Source of the DNA: Nocardioides carbamazepini | Lineage (GTDB): Bacteria; Actinomycetota; Actinomycetes; Propionibacteriales; Nocardioidaceae | Assembly: GCF_024614185.1 (NCBI RefSeq) | Contig: NZ_JAHTLF010000008.1 | Coordinates: forward strand, 62,001-126,000 | Length of the DNA stretch: 64,000 nt | Reading direction: 5' to 3' | Shown: positions 16,375-24,702 of the stretch, one piece after another | Layout of the letters: each line of letters starts with the position of its first letter | How positions within the stretch are numbered: position 1 is the first letter of the stretch | The notes under the pieces: model-generated | Told to the model about the DNA's origin: nothing | Seen by the model: only the letters and a program-made list of their open reading frames with translations | Database searches by the model: none | Program-made: the position numbers and the translations under genes

Positions 16375-17429
16375 CGGCCCTCCCCCCACAGCCGCCCGAC
16401 GCCGGCCGGGTCGGTGCTGCCCGTGCGGTAGACCGGCCGCTGGCCGCTGGTGTAGTAGGGCGGCGGTGAGAGCCGCAGGGTGCCGTCGGTCCTCACGAAG
16501 CCGCCGCGCACCGCCTGCGGCAGGCTCGTGCCGAGCATGATGTTGACGGCGAGCGCATCTGTGATGCCGGCCTTGCGATTGTCGTAGACGGCGTCCAGCA
16601 GGACCGCCGAGCCGTTGATGAAGTCCACCAGCCTCTTCTCGTTCTCCTTCAAGAACGAGCGCGACGGGCGGGCCAGGTTGGTGCCCCCGCTGATCAGCGC
16701 GGTGATCGCCGCCTCCTGGGTGACGATCGTGTGGAGCGTGACGAGGACGTCGTCGGTCGCGTCGAGGAGACCCGGCGCGATCTCGTCGACGAGCCGGGTC
16801 GTTGAGGCGAGCGCCTCCAGGTCCTCGCGCACCTGGGGCATCCGCGGGTTGATCCGGTCGAGGTAGCCGTTGAGGGTGCGGACGGTGGCCCCGATCTGGC
16901 CGCCGCGCCCGTCGAGCGCCTCGGCCGCCGACCCGATCGCCGAGGCCAGCTCGGCCGGGCCGAGCGCCTTGACCAGGCGGTCGATGTCGTCAAGGGCCTG
17001 CTGGAGCTCGAGCGTCTCCTGGGTGCTGTCGGCCGGGACCTTGGCACCGGCCTTCAGCTCGCCCGCCGCGGTGCCGTGCACGACCAGGTCGACGAAGGTG
17101 GTGCCGAAGACGGTCGCCGGCAGGATCCGCGCGACGACGTTGCCGGGTACGACGTCCAGGTCCTGCTTCGACATCTCCATGTCGACGGTGACGCCACCGG
17201 AGGCGGCGCGAGCGATGCTGGAGACCTTGCCGATGATGACGCCGTTCATCTTGACGTCGGAGCCGGCACGGAGCGCGCCGCCGGCGTTGGCCACCTCGGC
17301 GCTGACGTGCGGCCGGGACCCGAACGTGCCGTTGCTGCGCAGCGTGATGAACGCGCCGATGACGGCGAGCGCGACGAGCGCGATCAGGCCCCGACGGGCC
17401 AGTTCGTTGCGGGAGACCTCGCGTGCCAT
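16371..17429 (-). CDS. mceA: MCE family protein (MceA position)
   Basis: A 352-residue MCE protein with a membrane helix near 13-30 and an MCE domain (GSDVKMNGVIIGKVSSI; ILPATVFGTTFVDL) matching the TTLFGQKFV element of the first operon's MceA. A helical region and a short polar tail follow. It lacks the roughly 80-residue C-terminal extension of the other MceA. The ATG at 17429-17427 lies nine bases after the yrbEB stop. Confidence 0.92.
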   Translation of the reverse strand: MAREVSRNELARRGLIALVALAVIGAFITLRSNGTFGSRPHVSAEVANAGGALRAGSDVKMNGVIIGKVSSIARAASGGVTVDMEMSKQDLDVVPGNVVARILPATVFGTTFVDLVVHGTAAGELKAGAKVPADSTQETLELQQALDDIDRLVKALGPAELASAIGSAAEALDGRGGQIGATVRTLNGYLDRINPRMPQVREDLEALASTTRLVDEIAPGLLDATDDVLVTLHTIVTQEAAITALISGGTNLARPSRSFLKENEKRLVDFINGSAVLLDAVYDNRKAGITDALAVNIMLGTSLPQAVRGGFVRTDGTLRLSPPPYYTSGQRPVYRTGSTDPAGVGRLWGEGR

Positions 17430-17438
17430 GTCGTCACC

Positions 17439-18308
17439 TCACCCCGAGATCCGGAAGCCCGGGTCGCCGCCCCAGAACACCAGGGTGAGGACCATGTCGA
17501 GCACGACGATGGACACGATGCTCGCGCGGATGCCGGTGCCGGTCGCCTCGCCGACCGCCTGCGGGCCGCCACCGACCCGCATGCCGTACCAGCAGTGGAT
17601 CAGGGCCACGGTCAGGGCGAAGAGCAGGATCTTCACGATCGAGAAGACGATGTCCCGGCCTTGGATGAACGTCGAGAAGTAGTGGTCGTACTGGCCCGGT
17701 GACTGCCCGAACAGGACCACCACCGAGACCTGCGAGGCGACATAGCTCCCGATCAGTCCGATCAGGTAGAGCGGCAGGATCGCGACCATGCACGCGATCA
17801 CGCGCGTGGTGCACACGTAGCGCACGGCGCTGACCGCCATCACCTCGAGGGCGTCGATCTCCTCGTGGATCTTCATCGAGCCGATCTGGGCGGTGAACCG
17901 GCAGCCGACCTGCGCACCGAGTGCCAGGGCGGCGATCAGCGGCGCGAGCTCGCGGGTGTTGACGCTCGCGGAGATGAAGCCGGTCAGTGGCGCCAGGCCG
18001 ACGATCTCGAGGCCGTTGAAGCCCTCGATGCCGATCGACGTGCCGGCCGCGACGGAGAGCAGGATCATGACGCCGACCGTGCCGCCGCCGACGAGGAGGG
18101 CGCCGCTGCCCCAGGCGATGTCCTTGATCTGGCGCAGCACCTCCCTCGGGTAGAGGGCGATGGTCGCCGGGACCTCCCGGAAGACCTTCCCGGAGAAGCT
18201 CACGAACGAGCCGAACATGGCGAGCGTGCTCATCACCGCGTCGGCGAGGCCGACGATGGCGTCGGAGAGGCGCGCGCCGAGGCCGCGACCGAGCTGGACC
18301 TCGGACAT
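17439..18308 (-). CDS. yrbEB: YrbE/MlaE-type ABC permease, second subunit
   Basis: A 289-residue MlaE-family permease with the signature HEEIDALEVMAVSAVRYV and the C-terminal segment GGGPQAVGEATGTGI. Five or six hydrophobic segments are visible. The ATG overlaps the first permease by one base (18308). It forms the inner-membrane channel of the second Mce importer with YrbEA; the cognate ATPase is not in the window. Confidence 0.93.
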   Translation of the reverse strand: MSEVQLGRGLGARLSDAIVGLADAVMSTLAMFGSFVSFSGKVFREVPATIALYPREVLRQIKDIAWGSGALLVGGGTVGVMILLSVAAGTSIGIEGFNGLEIVGLAPLTGFISASVNTRELAPLIAALALGAQVGCRFTAQIGSMKIHEEIDALEVMAVSAVRYVCTTRVIACMVAILPLYLIGLIGSYVASQVSVVVLFGQSPGQYDHYFSTFIQGRDIVFSIVKILLFALTVALIHCWYGMRVGGGPQAVGEATGTGIRASIVSIVVLDMVLTLVFWGGDPGFRISG

Positions 18309-19132
18309 CAGGCACCTCCGGGGAAGAGCATGACGTAGGCCTGGGTCAGGCCGACGTTGATCACGGCGAGCAGGATCACGCTGAGGACGACGGCCTGGTT
18401 GACCGCGTCGGCGACCGCCTTCGGTCCACCACGCGCGCTCAGTCCCTTGTGCGCGCAGACGACGATCGCGACGAACCCGAAGATGAGGCCCTTGAGCTCG
18501 GCGAGGACCAGGTCGCCCGGCTGCGCGAGGCCGACGAACGAGTCGAGATAGGTGCCGGACGAGATCTGGCCGCCGCCGACGACGATGACGAAGGCGGTCG
18601 TCATGGCGGTCATCGCGACGATCACGGTGAGCAGCAGGGAGACGACGAGGGCCGCGAGGATCCGCGGCGCGACCAGGCGCTGGATCGGCGATATGCCCAT
18701 CACCTTGAGCGCGTCGATCTCCTCACGCACCGTGCGGGCACCGAGATCGGCGCAGACGGCGGACCCGACGGCGCCGGCGATCATCAACGAGGTCACCAAC
18801 GGCGCGCCCTGCCGGAGCACGCCGATGCCGTTGACCGCTCCGATGAACGACTGCGCACCGATCTGGTTGGCGGCGGCGCCGATCTGGACCGACGTGATGA
18901 CGCCGAACGGGATCGCGACCAGGATGGTCGGCAGCAGTGAGACGCGCGTCATGAACCAGCACTGCAGGAGGAACTCGGACCACGAGAACCTGCGCGCGAG
19001 GATGTCGGAGAAGCCCCACTGGATGGACTCCACCGCGAGCTTCACCAGCTCACCGGTGGTGACCACCCCGGCCCTGAACCGGGCGGTCACGTTGTCGAGG
19101 AAGGACCGCCCTCCGGCGGCCACGGCGCTCAT
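18308..19132 (-). CDS. yrbEA: YrbE/MlaE-type ABC permease, first subunit
   Basis: A 274-residue MlaE-family permease with the signature REEIDALKVMGISPIQRL and the C-terminal segment GGPKAVADAVNQAVV. It is the first gene of the second mce operon. A tiny in-frame-terminated reading frame (MDDERRAPR) ends in the ATGA that starts this gene, so translation could be coupled to an upstream leader. No Mkl-type ATPase gene is nearby. Confidence 0.93.
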   Translation of the reverse strand: MSAVAAGGRSFLDNVTARFRAGVVTTGELVKLAVESIQWGFSDILARRFSWSEFLLQCWFMTRVSLLPTILVAIPFGVITSVQIGAAANQIGAQSFIGAVNGIGVLRQGAPLVTSLMIAGAVGSAVCADLGARTVREEIDALKVMGISPIQRLVAPRILAALVVSLLLTVIVAMTAMTTAFVIVVGGGQISSGTYLDSFVGLAQPGDLVLAELKGLIFGFVAIVVCAHKGLSARGGPKAVADAVNQAVVLSVILLAVINVGLTQAYVMLFPGGA

Positions 19133-19303
19133 CGCGGCGCCCGCCTCTCGTCGTCCATGACTCCGACAACGGAGGTCACCCGACCGACGTCATGGCTCGC
19201 CACGGCGAACACCGCTCCCGGCCCTCCCATACGCACCCCCGCCTGCCACACCCGGAGTCCCGATCCCGCCCCGGCGACTGCCTGTTGCTCGGTGTAACAC
19301 TTA
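19133..19303 (-). promoter_or_regulatory. Promoter gap of the second mce operon
   Basis: The 171-base gap between the glycosylase stop and yrbEA is the only place for the operon promoter. On the minus strand it contains TGATAAGTGTTACACC (complement of 19294-19309), an AT-rich island in GC-rich surroundings with GTGTTACAC resembling half of the GTTACA motifs near 9143 and 24677. No KstR-type palindrome like that of the first operon is present, so the two operons are probably regulated differently. Confidence 0.35.
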
Positions 19304-20269
19304 TCACGCGATTTGGTCACGGCCCCCGAGGTGACCACGAGGCGCCATCCGCGGACCGCGCCGTGGTCGGCGCAGGCCCGCGGCAGCCACGAGGAACGGG
19401 ACCCGCCCGCGGTGGCCCGCCCACGGACGCAGGTAGCGCGCCAGCTCCGCGTCGTCGAACAGGCGGCCCTCCAGCGCCCAGCCGACGTCCTTCGCGACGT
19501 GGTAGTCGCCGAACGAGACGGCATCGGGATCGCCGAGCGCGCGCTGGCGTACCTCCGCGGCGGTCCAGACGCCGATGCCGGGCAGGGCACGCAGCCGCCG
19601 CTCGGCCTCCTCCCCCGGCAGGCCGGCGGCCCGCTCCAGGGCTTCGGCGTGCCGGGCGGCGGTCACCACGGCCCGGCTGCGCGCGGGATCGACGTGGAGT
19701 CGCAGCCACTCCCACGAGGGGACCTGTCGCAGGGTTGCGGCGTCGGGCTGGACCATCAACCCGTGCGCGGCCCCGGGTCCGGGCGCGGGGATGCCGTGCC
19801 CGCGAACGAGCGCGCGGAAGCCGGCGAAGGCCTCCTGGCCGGTGACCTTCTGCTCGATGATGGCGGGCACGAGGGCCTCCAGGACCAGGCCGGTGCGCCC
19901 CTGCCGCAGGTGCGGGTGGTGCCGTCGGGCCTCGGCCAGCACCGGGTGTCGCGCCTCGAAGCCGGTCCAGTCGTCGAGGTCACCGAGCAGCGCGGGCAGC
20001 TGGTCGAGAGCCCACGGGGCGCCCGGGCCCCACGCGGACGCTGCGATCACTCCGTCGTGGTCCTGCTCGCAGACCGCCAGCGCGGCCACGCCCTGCGGGG
20101 TCCGGCTCGCGCGCCAGTGCCTCCCCGCGACCGCGAGCCGGTGGGTCGGGTCACCGCTCCCGCGGCGCTGCTGGCGCAGGAGCGCACCGACCGGGACCGG
20201 GCGGCCCGGCCGCCAGCTGCGGGTCGCGGCGGGGGCTTCCGAGGCGGCCGAGGCGGCCGGGGAGGTCAT
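19304..20269 (-). CDS. DNA-3-methyladenine glycosylase family protein (AlkA-like, HhH-GPD)
   Basis: A 321-residue HhH-GPD glycosylase. The helix-hairpin-helix LPGIGVWTAAEVRQ and the following FGDYH, with the catalytic Asp, lie in the C-terminal third; VPAIIEQKVTGQEA matches the family's N-terminal helical motif. Such enzymes excise alkylated or damaged purines to start base excision repair. I chose the ATG at 20269 because TACAGT lies six bases upstream (leaderless). Longer in-frame versions would overlap the divergent TetR gene. Confidence 0.88.
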   Translation of the reverse strand: MTSPAASAASEAPAATRSWRPGRPVPVGALLRQQRRGSGDPTHRLAVAGRHWRASRTPQGVAALAVCEQDHDGVIAASAWGPGAPWALDQLPALLGDLDDWTGFEARHPVLAEARRHHPHLRQGRTGLVLEALVPAIIEQKVTGQEAFAGFRALVRGHGIPAPGPGAAHGLMVQPDAATLRQVPSWEWLRLHVDPARSRAVVTAARHAEALERAAGLPGEEAERRLRALPGIGVWTAAEVRQRALGDPDAVSFGDYHVAKDVGWALEGRLFDDAELARYLRPWAGHRGRVPFLVAAAGLRRPRRGPRMAPRGHLGGRDQIA

Positions 20270-20275
20270 CGGAGC

Positions 20276-20281
20276 ACTGTA
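20276..20281 (-). promoter_or_regulatory. -10 element of a leaderless promoter for the glycosylase
   Basis: TACAGT on the minus strand ends six bases before the ATG at 20269-20267. The remaining divergent gap, 20282-20387, should also hold the plus-strand promoter of the TetR gene; a TAGGCT at 20321-20326 is the best -10 candidate there. Confidence 0.5.
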
Positions 20282-20387
20282 CGGCGACGGCAGGTCGCTG
20301 CGCTTCGAGGCGCGACGCACTAGGCTCTCTCGCGCAAGGACGAACCCTTTTCGTTCACGACGTACATCCTCAGGCTCCGGAGGGCAG

Positions 20388-20996
20388 TTGAGCATCGACA
20401 CCACCCGCGGTCGTCGGACCCGCCTCGACCAGGAGGCGGTGCTCCGGGCGGCGGAGACGCTCGTCGACCGCGACGGGTACGACGCCCTCACCATGACCTC
20501 GCTCGCGGCCGAGCTCGAGGCCCGGGTCTCCTCGCTCTACAACCACGTCGCGAACCTCGAGGACCTGCGCGCGCTCATCCAGGTCCGGGCGATGCGGCTG
20601 CTCGGCGAGCACGTCCGCGCCGCCGCCATGGGCCACGCCGGCATCGACGGCCTGCGCGCGCTCAGCCACGCCCTGCGGGCGTTCGCCCGCAGCCATCCGC
20701 AGCGGTACGCCGCCCTCACCCGGCCGCCGATCGACCGCGAGGCGTTCTACACGGCGGCGCTCGACGCGATCGAGGCGCTGGCCGTGATGGTCCGCTCCGC
20801 GGGCCTCCCGGACGACCGGCTGCTGAAGAGCGCGATGGCGCTGTTCGCCTCCCTGCACGGGTTCGTGTCGCTGGAGGTCGCCGGGTACTTCGGCGACCTG
20901 TCCGGCACCAGTGCGGAGGCCCTCGACCTCGACCTGGTCTACGAGCAGGTCATCGACGGCGCGGTGACCGCCGCGTCGCTGGAAGCCACGCGCTGA
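20388..20996 (+). CDS. TetR/AcrR family regulator with TetR-like C-terminal domain
   Basis: A 202-residue regulator. The N-terminal HTH (LTMTSLAAELEARVSSLYNH at about 38-57) is followed by a ligand domain with AFARSHPQRYAALT and ALFASLHGFVSLE, typical of the WHG-type TetR C-terminal domain. No ATG fits; the TTG at 20388 has GGAGGG five bases upstream and gives the normal family length. It lies four bases before the DNA ligase gene, so the two form an operon. The ligand and targets are unknown. Confidence 0.85.
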   Translation: MSIDTTRGRRTRLDQEAVLRAAETLVDRDGYDALTMTSLAAELEARVSSLYNHVANLEDLRALIQVRAMRLLGEHVRAAAMGHAGIDGLRALSHALRAFARSHPQRYAALTRPPIDREAFYTAALDAIEALAVMVRSAGLPDDRLLKSAMALFASLHGFVSLEVAGYFGDLSGTSAEALDLDLVYEQVIDGAVTAASLEATR

Positions 20997-21000
20997 GCCG

Positions 21001-22524
21001 ATGCTGCTCCGCGACCTCGTCGACGTCTCCCGCCAGGTCGCCGCGACGCGCTCGCGCAAGGAGAAGACCCGTCTGATCAGCGGACTGCTGCTCACCGCCG
21101 ACCCCGCCGAGCGCTCGCTGGTGGCCCACTACCTCGGCGGACGACTCCGTCAGCGGCGTACCGGTCTCGGGTGGCGCAGTCTCCAGTCCCTCCCCGCTCC
21201 CGCGGAGGCGTCGAGCCTGGAGGTCGTCGAGGTCGACGCCCGGTTCGCGGCGATGTCGCTGCTGGCCGGCGCAGGTTCGGCCGGGCTGCGGGCGGCGGCG
21301 GTCGCGGACCTGTTCGGCCGGGCGACCGCGCCCGAGCAGGAGTGGCTGCGCGCCGTGACCGTCGGCGAGGTCCGCCAGGGCGCGCTCGAGGCGGTCGTGA
21401 CCGAGGCGCTCGCGGCGGCGGCCGAGGTCCCGCTGGCCGCCGTCCGGCGGGCCGCGATGCTGGCTGGCGGGTCGACCTACGTCGTCGACGCGGCGTTCTC
21501 CGGCGCCGACGCCCTCGCCGAGGTCGGCCTGACCGTCGGCCGGCCGGTCCTGCCGATGCTCGCCTCCTCCGCGCCGGACGTCGCGGCCGCGGTCGCGAAG
21601 GCCGCCGGTCGCGGGTCGGGGCTCGTCGGCGTCGACGCCAAGCTCGACGGCATCCGGATCCAGGTGCACCGCTCCGGCGACGACGTCGTCATCGCCACGC
21701 GCAGCCTCGACGACATCACCCATCGGCTGCCCGAGGTCGTCGCGATCGCCCGCGCCCTGCCCACCGCGCAGGTGGTGCTGGACGGCGAGGCGCTGTGGCT
21801 CGCCGCCGACGGTCGTCCCCGGCCGTTCCAGGAGACGGCCTCCCGCACAGCGTCCTCGGACGTCGCGGGCGAGTCCGTCGTGTCGCCGTACTTCTTCGAC
21901 GTCCTGCACCTCGACGGCACCGATCTCATCGACCGGCCCGCCCACGAGCGCTGGCAGATCCTCGAGGACCTCGTCCCCGCCGAGCACCGCGTGCAGCGCT
22001 GGATCGGCACCGACGTCTCGGACGCGACGGCATTCACCTCCGGCGTACTCGCCTCGGGCCATGAGGGCGTCGTGGTGAAGTCAGCCGACGCCGGGTACGA
22101 CGCCGGCCGGCGCGGCTCGGCGTGGGTCAAGGTCAAGCCGGTGCACACCCTCGACCTGGTCGTCCTCGCCGTCGAGCACGGCTCCGGACGCCGCCGCGGC
22201 TGGCTCTCCAACATCCACCTCGGCGCCCGCGACCCCTCCTCGCCCACCGGCTTCGTGATGCTCGGCAAGACGTTCAAGGGCATGACCGACGAGATGCTCG
22301 CCTGGCAGACCGAGCGCTTCCGGGAGCTCCAGGTGGAGGACGACGGCTGGGTCGTCACCGTGCGCCCCGAGCAGGTCGTCGAGATAGCGCTCGACGGCCT
22401 CCAGCGCTCCACCCGCTACCCCGGTGGCCTCGCCCTCCGGTTCGCCCGGGTCGTGCGCTACCGCGCCGACAAGTCCGCCGACGAGGCGGACACGATCGAG
22501 ACGGTGCGAGGGCTGCTGCCCTGA
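21001..22524 (+). CDS. ligB: ATP-dependent DNA ligase (LigB type)
   Basis: A 507-residue ligase. An N-terminal helical DNA-binding domain is followed by the adenylation domain with nucleotidyl-accepting Lys214 in DAKLDGIR. Further conserved segments are LDGEALWL, SPYFFDVLHLDG, EGVVVKSADAGYDAGRRGSAWVKVKP, and a C-terminal OB domain (LGKTFKGMTDEMLAWQT; VEIALDGLQRST). It seals nicks using ATP and is accessory to the NAD-dependent LigA; length and order match mycobacterial LigB. It starts four bases after the TetR stop. Confidence 0.95.
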   Translation: MLLRDLVDVSRQVAATRSRKEKTRLISGLLLTADPAERSLVAHYLGGRLRQRRTGLGWRSLQSLPAPAEASSLEVVEVDARFAAMSLLAGAGSAGLRAAAVADLFGRATAPEQEWLRAVTVGEVRQGALEAVVTEALAAAAEVPLAAVRRAAMLAGGSTYVVDAAFSGADALAEVGLTVGRPVLPMLASSAPDVAAAVAKAAGRGSGLVGVDAKLDGIRIQVHRSGDDVVIATRSLDDITHRLPEVVAIARALPTAQVVLDGEALWLAADGRPRPFQETASRTASSDVAGESVVSPYFFDVLHLDGTDLIDRPAHERWQILEDLVPAEHRVQRWIGTDVSDATAFTSGVLASGHEGVVVKSADAGYDAGRRGSAWVKVKPVHTLDLVVLAVEHGSGRRRGWLSNIHLGARDPSSPTGFVMLGKTFKGMTDEMLAWQTERFRELQVEDDGWVVTVRPEQVVEIALDGLQRSTRYPGGLALRFARVVRYRADKSADEADTIETVRGLLP

Positions 22525-22552
22525 GGCGACCGGTGTCTCACCCGGTCACAGA

Positions 22553-22573
22553 TGTTGCAACACCGAGTTGCAC
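22553..22573. promoter_or_regulatory. Candidate operator of the second TetR gene
   Basis: A perfect 10-base palindrome TGTTGCAACA (22553-22562) is followed by CCGAGTTGCAC. It lies 18-39 bases before the TetR start, over the expected -35 region, so bound repressor would block the promoter. The same GTTGCAAC-nnn-GAG-(T)TGCA arrangement lies in the SDR promoter at 9118-9135. Confidence 0.55.
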
Positions 22574-22579
22574 GTCCCG

Positions 22580-22585
22580 TACACT
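22580..22585 (+). promoter_or_regulatory. -10 element of a leaderless promoter for the TetR gene
   Basis: TACACT ends six bases before the ATG at 22592. Confidence 0.55.
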
Positions 22586-22591
22586 CGCCCC

Positions 22592-23278
22592 ATGGCGACC
22601 AACGCACCAGCCTCCGACGGACGTCGCAGAGCTGCGGCAGCCCGACGCAAGGCGCGCCAGGCGGAGATCATCACCGCGACCCGCCAGATCTTCGACTCCA
22701 AGGGCGTGCGCGACGTCCAGATCGAGGAGATCGCGAGCGCGGTCGGGATCAACCGGGCCATCGTCTACCGGCACTTCACCGGCAAGGAGGAGCTGTTCGC
22801 GCTCACCCTGGTCGGCTACCTCGAGGAGCTGCACGACGCGATGGCCGCGGCCGCGGCGAGCGGGGGCTCGCCGGGTGAGCAGCTGGAGCGGATCGTGGGA
22901 TCGTTCGTCGACTACGGCGTCGCGCACCCGGCGTTCGTGGACTGCGCCCAGGCGCTCATGGTCCGGCCGGGCGACGAGCTGCTCGACGAGATCGCGGAGG
23001 GCCCGCTGTTCCGGCTCGGGCGCGGCATCACGTCGTGCCTGACCGTCCTGTCCGACACCCTCAGCCACGGCGTGGAGCAGGGCGCCTTCGACCTCAGCGA
23101 CGACCCCGTGCTGCTCGCCAACGCGCTCTACGCCAGCGGCCTCGGCGCGCTCCAGCTGGCCCGGCTCGGCATCCTCGTCACCGAGGCGGCGCCCGGCATC
23201 CCGACGGTCGGGCAGATCTCGGCGGAGCAGGTGCGCTCCTACCTCGTGCGCTCGGCGCTCTCGCTGGTCGCCGCCTGA
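22592..23278 (+). CDS. TetR/AcrR family regulator
   Basis: A 228-residue TetR protein with HTH IEEIASAVGINRAIVYRHFTG at about residues 43-63 (the YRHF tyrosine contacts DNA in this family) and a long helical ligand domain with LVGYLEELHDAM and LANALYASGLGALQLA. The start is ATG at 22592 behind a leaderless-type -10. A palindrome in its own promoter suggests autorepression, and a similar site before the SDR gene at 9092 suggests that as a second target. It converges with the thiolase gene. Confidence 0.9.
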   Translation: MATNAPASDGRRRAAAARRKARQAEIITATRQIFDSKGVRDVQIEEIASAVGINRAIVYRHFTGKEELFALTLVGYLEELHDAMAAAAASGGSPGEQLERIVGSFVDYGVAHPAFVDCAQALMVRPGDELLDEIAEGPLFRLGRGITSCLTVLSDTLSHGVEQGAFDLSDDPVLLANALYASGLGALQLARLGILVTEAAPGIPTVGQISAEQVRSYLVRSALSLVAA

Positions 23279-23324
23279 CCCTGGTGGTGCGGGCCGGCGG
23301 CGACCAGCCGTGTCTCGGCCCGGC

Positions 23325-24605
23325 TCAGCGCTCCATGATGGCGACGACGCCCTGACCACCGGCCGCGCAGACCGAGATCAGCGCCCGGCCGCCGCCGTTG
23401 GCCCGGAGCAGCTTCGCGGTGTTGGCCACGATCCGGCCACCGGTCGCGGCGAACGGGTGCCCTGCCGCGAGCGAGGAGCCCTTGACGTTGAGCAACGCTC
23501 GGTCGATCGACCCGAGCGGCGCGTCCAGACCGAGGCGCTCCTTGCAGAACACCGGGCTCTCCCACGCGGCGAGGGTCGAGAGCACCTGCGAGGCGAAGGC
23601 CTCGTGGATCTCGTAGAAGTCGAAGTCCTGCAGGGTGAGCCCGTTGCGCTCGAGCATCCGCGGGACGGCGTACGCCGGAGCCATGAGCAGCCCCTCAGCG
23701 CCGTTGACGAAGTCCACCGCGGCGACCTCGGAGTCGACGAAGTAGGCGAGCACCTCGAGCCCGTGCGCCTCAGCCCACTCGTCGGAGCCGAGCAGCACCG
23801 CGGAGGCGCCGTCGGTCAGCGGGGTCGAGTTGGCGGCGGTCATGGTGGCCGCCTCACCCTTGCCGAAGACCGGCTTGAGCTTGGCGAGCTTCTCCAGGGA
23901 GGAGTCGGCGCGCAGGTTGTTGTCGCGCTCCAGACCGCGGAACGGGGAGATCAGGTCGTCCTGCCAGCCCTCGTCGTACGACGCCGCGAGGTGGTGGTGC
24001 GAGGCGACGGCCAGCTCGTCCTGGGCCTCGCGGGCGATCTGCCACTCGAGGGCGGTCAGCGCCTGGTGCTCGCCCATCGACAGCTTGGTGCGCGGCTCAC
24101 CGTTGGACGGGATCGCGAGCCCGATGTCGCCGGGGCGGACGGTCGCGAGGATCGCGAGCCGGTCCTTCGTGGAGCGCGCGTTGTTGAGCTGGATCAGCTT
24201 CTTGCGCAGCTTCTCGCCGATCGCGACCGGCGCGTCGGAGGTGGTGTCGACGCCACCGCCGATACCGGAGTCGATCTGGCCGAGCTTGATCTTGTTGGCG
24301 ATGTAGTTGATCGCCTGGAGGCCGGTGCCGCAGGCCTGCTGCAGGTCGACGGCCGGGGTCTCGGGCGCGAGGCGGGTGCTGAGCACCGACTCGCGGACCA
24401 GGTTGAAGTCCCGGCTGTGCTTGAGGACCGCACCGCCGGCGACCTCGCCGAGACGCTCACCCTCCAGCCCGAACCGGGCCACGAGGCCGTCGAGAGCGGC
24501 GGTCAGCATCTCCTGGTTGGACGCGGTGGCGTAGGCACCGTTGGAGCGCGCGAACGGAATCCGGTTACCGCCGAGTACGGCAGCGCGGCGAACAGTCTCA
24601 GTCAT
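23325..24605 (-). CDS. fadA2: Acetyl-CoA C-acyltransferase (FadA2-type thiolase)
   Basis: A 426-residue thiolase with acyl-accepting Cys92 in QQACGTGLQA, EIHEAFASQ, AAGHPFAATGGR with the catalytic His, and the second Cys in SVCAAGGQG. The length and pieces such as VDTTSDAPVAIGEKLR fit the FadI/FadA2 group. It performs the last thiolytic step of beta-oxidation or the reverse condensation. It is divergent from fabG4, as FadA2/FabG4 are in M. tuberculosis (Rv0243/Rv0242c, from memory). The ATG has GAGG eight bases upstream. Confidence 0.95.
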   Translation of the reverse strand: MTETVRRAAVLGGNRIPFARSNGAYATASNQEMLTAALDGLVARFGLEGERLGEVAGGAVLKHSRDFNLVRESVLSTRLAPETPAVDLQQACGTGLQAINYIANKIKLGQIDSGIGGGVDTTSDAPVAIGEKLRKKLIQLNNARSTKDRLAILATVRPGDIGLAIPSNGEPRTKLSMGEHQALTALEWQIAREAQDELAVASHHHLAASYDEGWQDDLISPFRGLERDNNLRADSSLEKLAKLKPVFGKGEAATMTAANSTPLTDGASAVLLGSDEWAEAHGLEVLAYFVDSEVAAVDFVNGAEGLLMAPAYAVPRMLERNGLTLQDFDFYEIHEAFASQVLSTLAAWESPVFCKERLGLDAPLGSIDRALLNVKGSSLAAGHPFAATGGRIVANTAKLLRANGGGRALISVCAAGGQGVVAIMER

Positions 24606-24702
24606 GGATCAATCCTCACTCAGGTGCGCCCCGGGCAGAACCCTTTGAGGGCGAGATCACGAAATGTGGACTCAGAGTTACACATCTAGTTACATGGGTG
24701 CC
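24606..24702. promoter_or_regulatory. Divergent promoter of the thiolase and fabG4 with GTTACA direct repeats
   Basis: The 97-base divergent gap contains AGTTACACATCTAGTTACAT, two GTTACA copies at 24677-24682 and 24689-24694, one helical turn plus apart (12 bases). It is an AT-rich island immediately before fabG4 and is a likely regulator site. It does not match the KstR pattern. Confidence 0.4.

Noticed and set aside
19129..19590. A 153-codon frame before yrbEA
   Set aside because: Most of it overlaps the glycosylase in another frame and has no coding character. Only its last nine codons are considered, as a possible leader.
20336..20360. GAAC-n7-GTTC inverted repeat before the first TetR gene as operator
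   Set aside because: Arms are only four bases, so chance is likely. I left it out of the feature list.
23279..23324. Terminator between the TetR and thiolase genes
   Set aside because: The 46-base convergent gap has GC-rich short pairings (GCCGG, GGCC) but no convincing stem.
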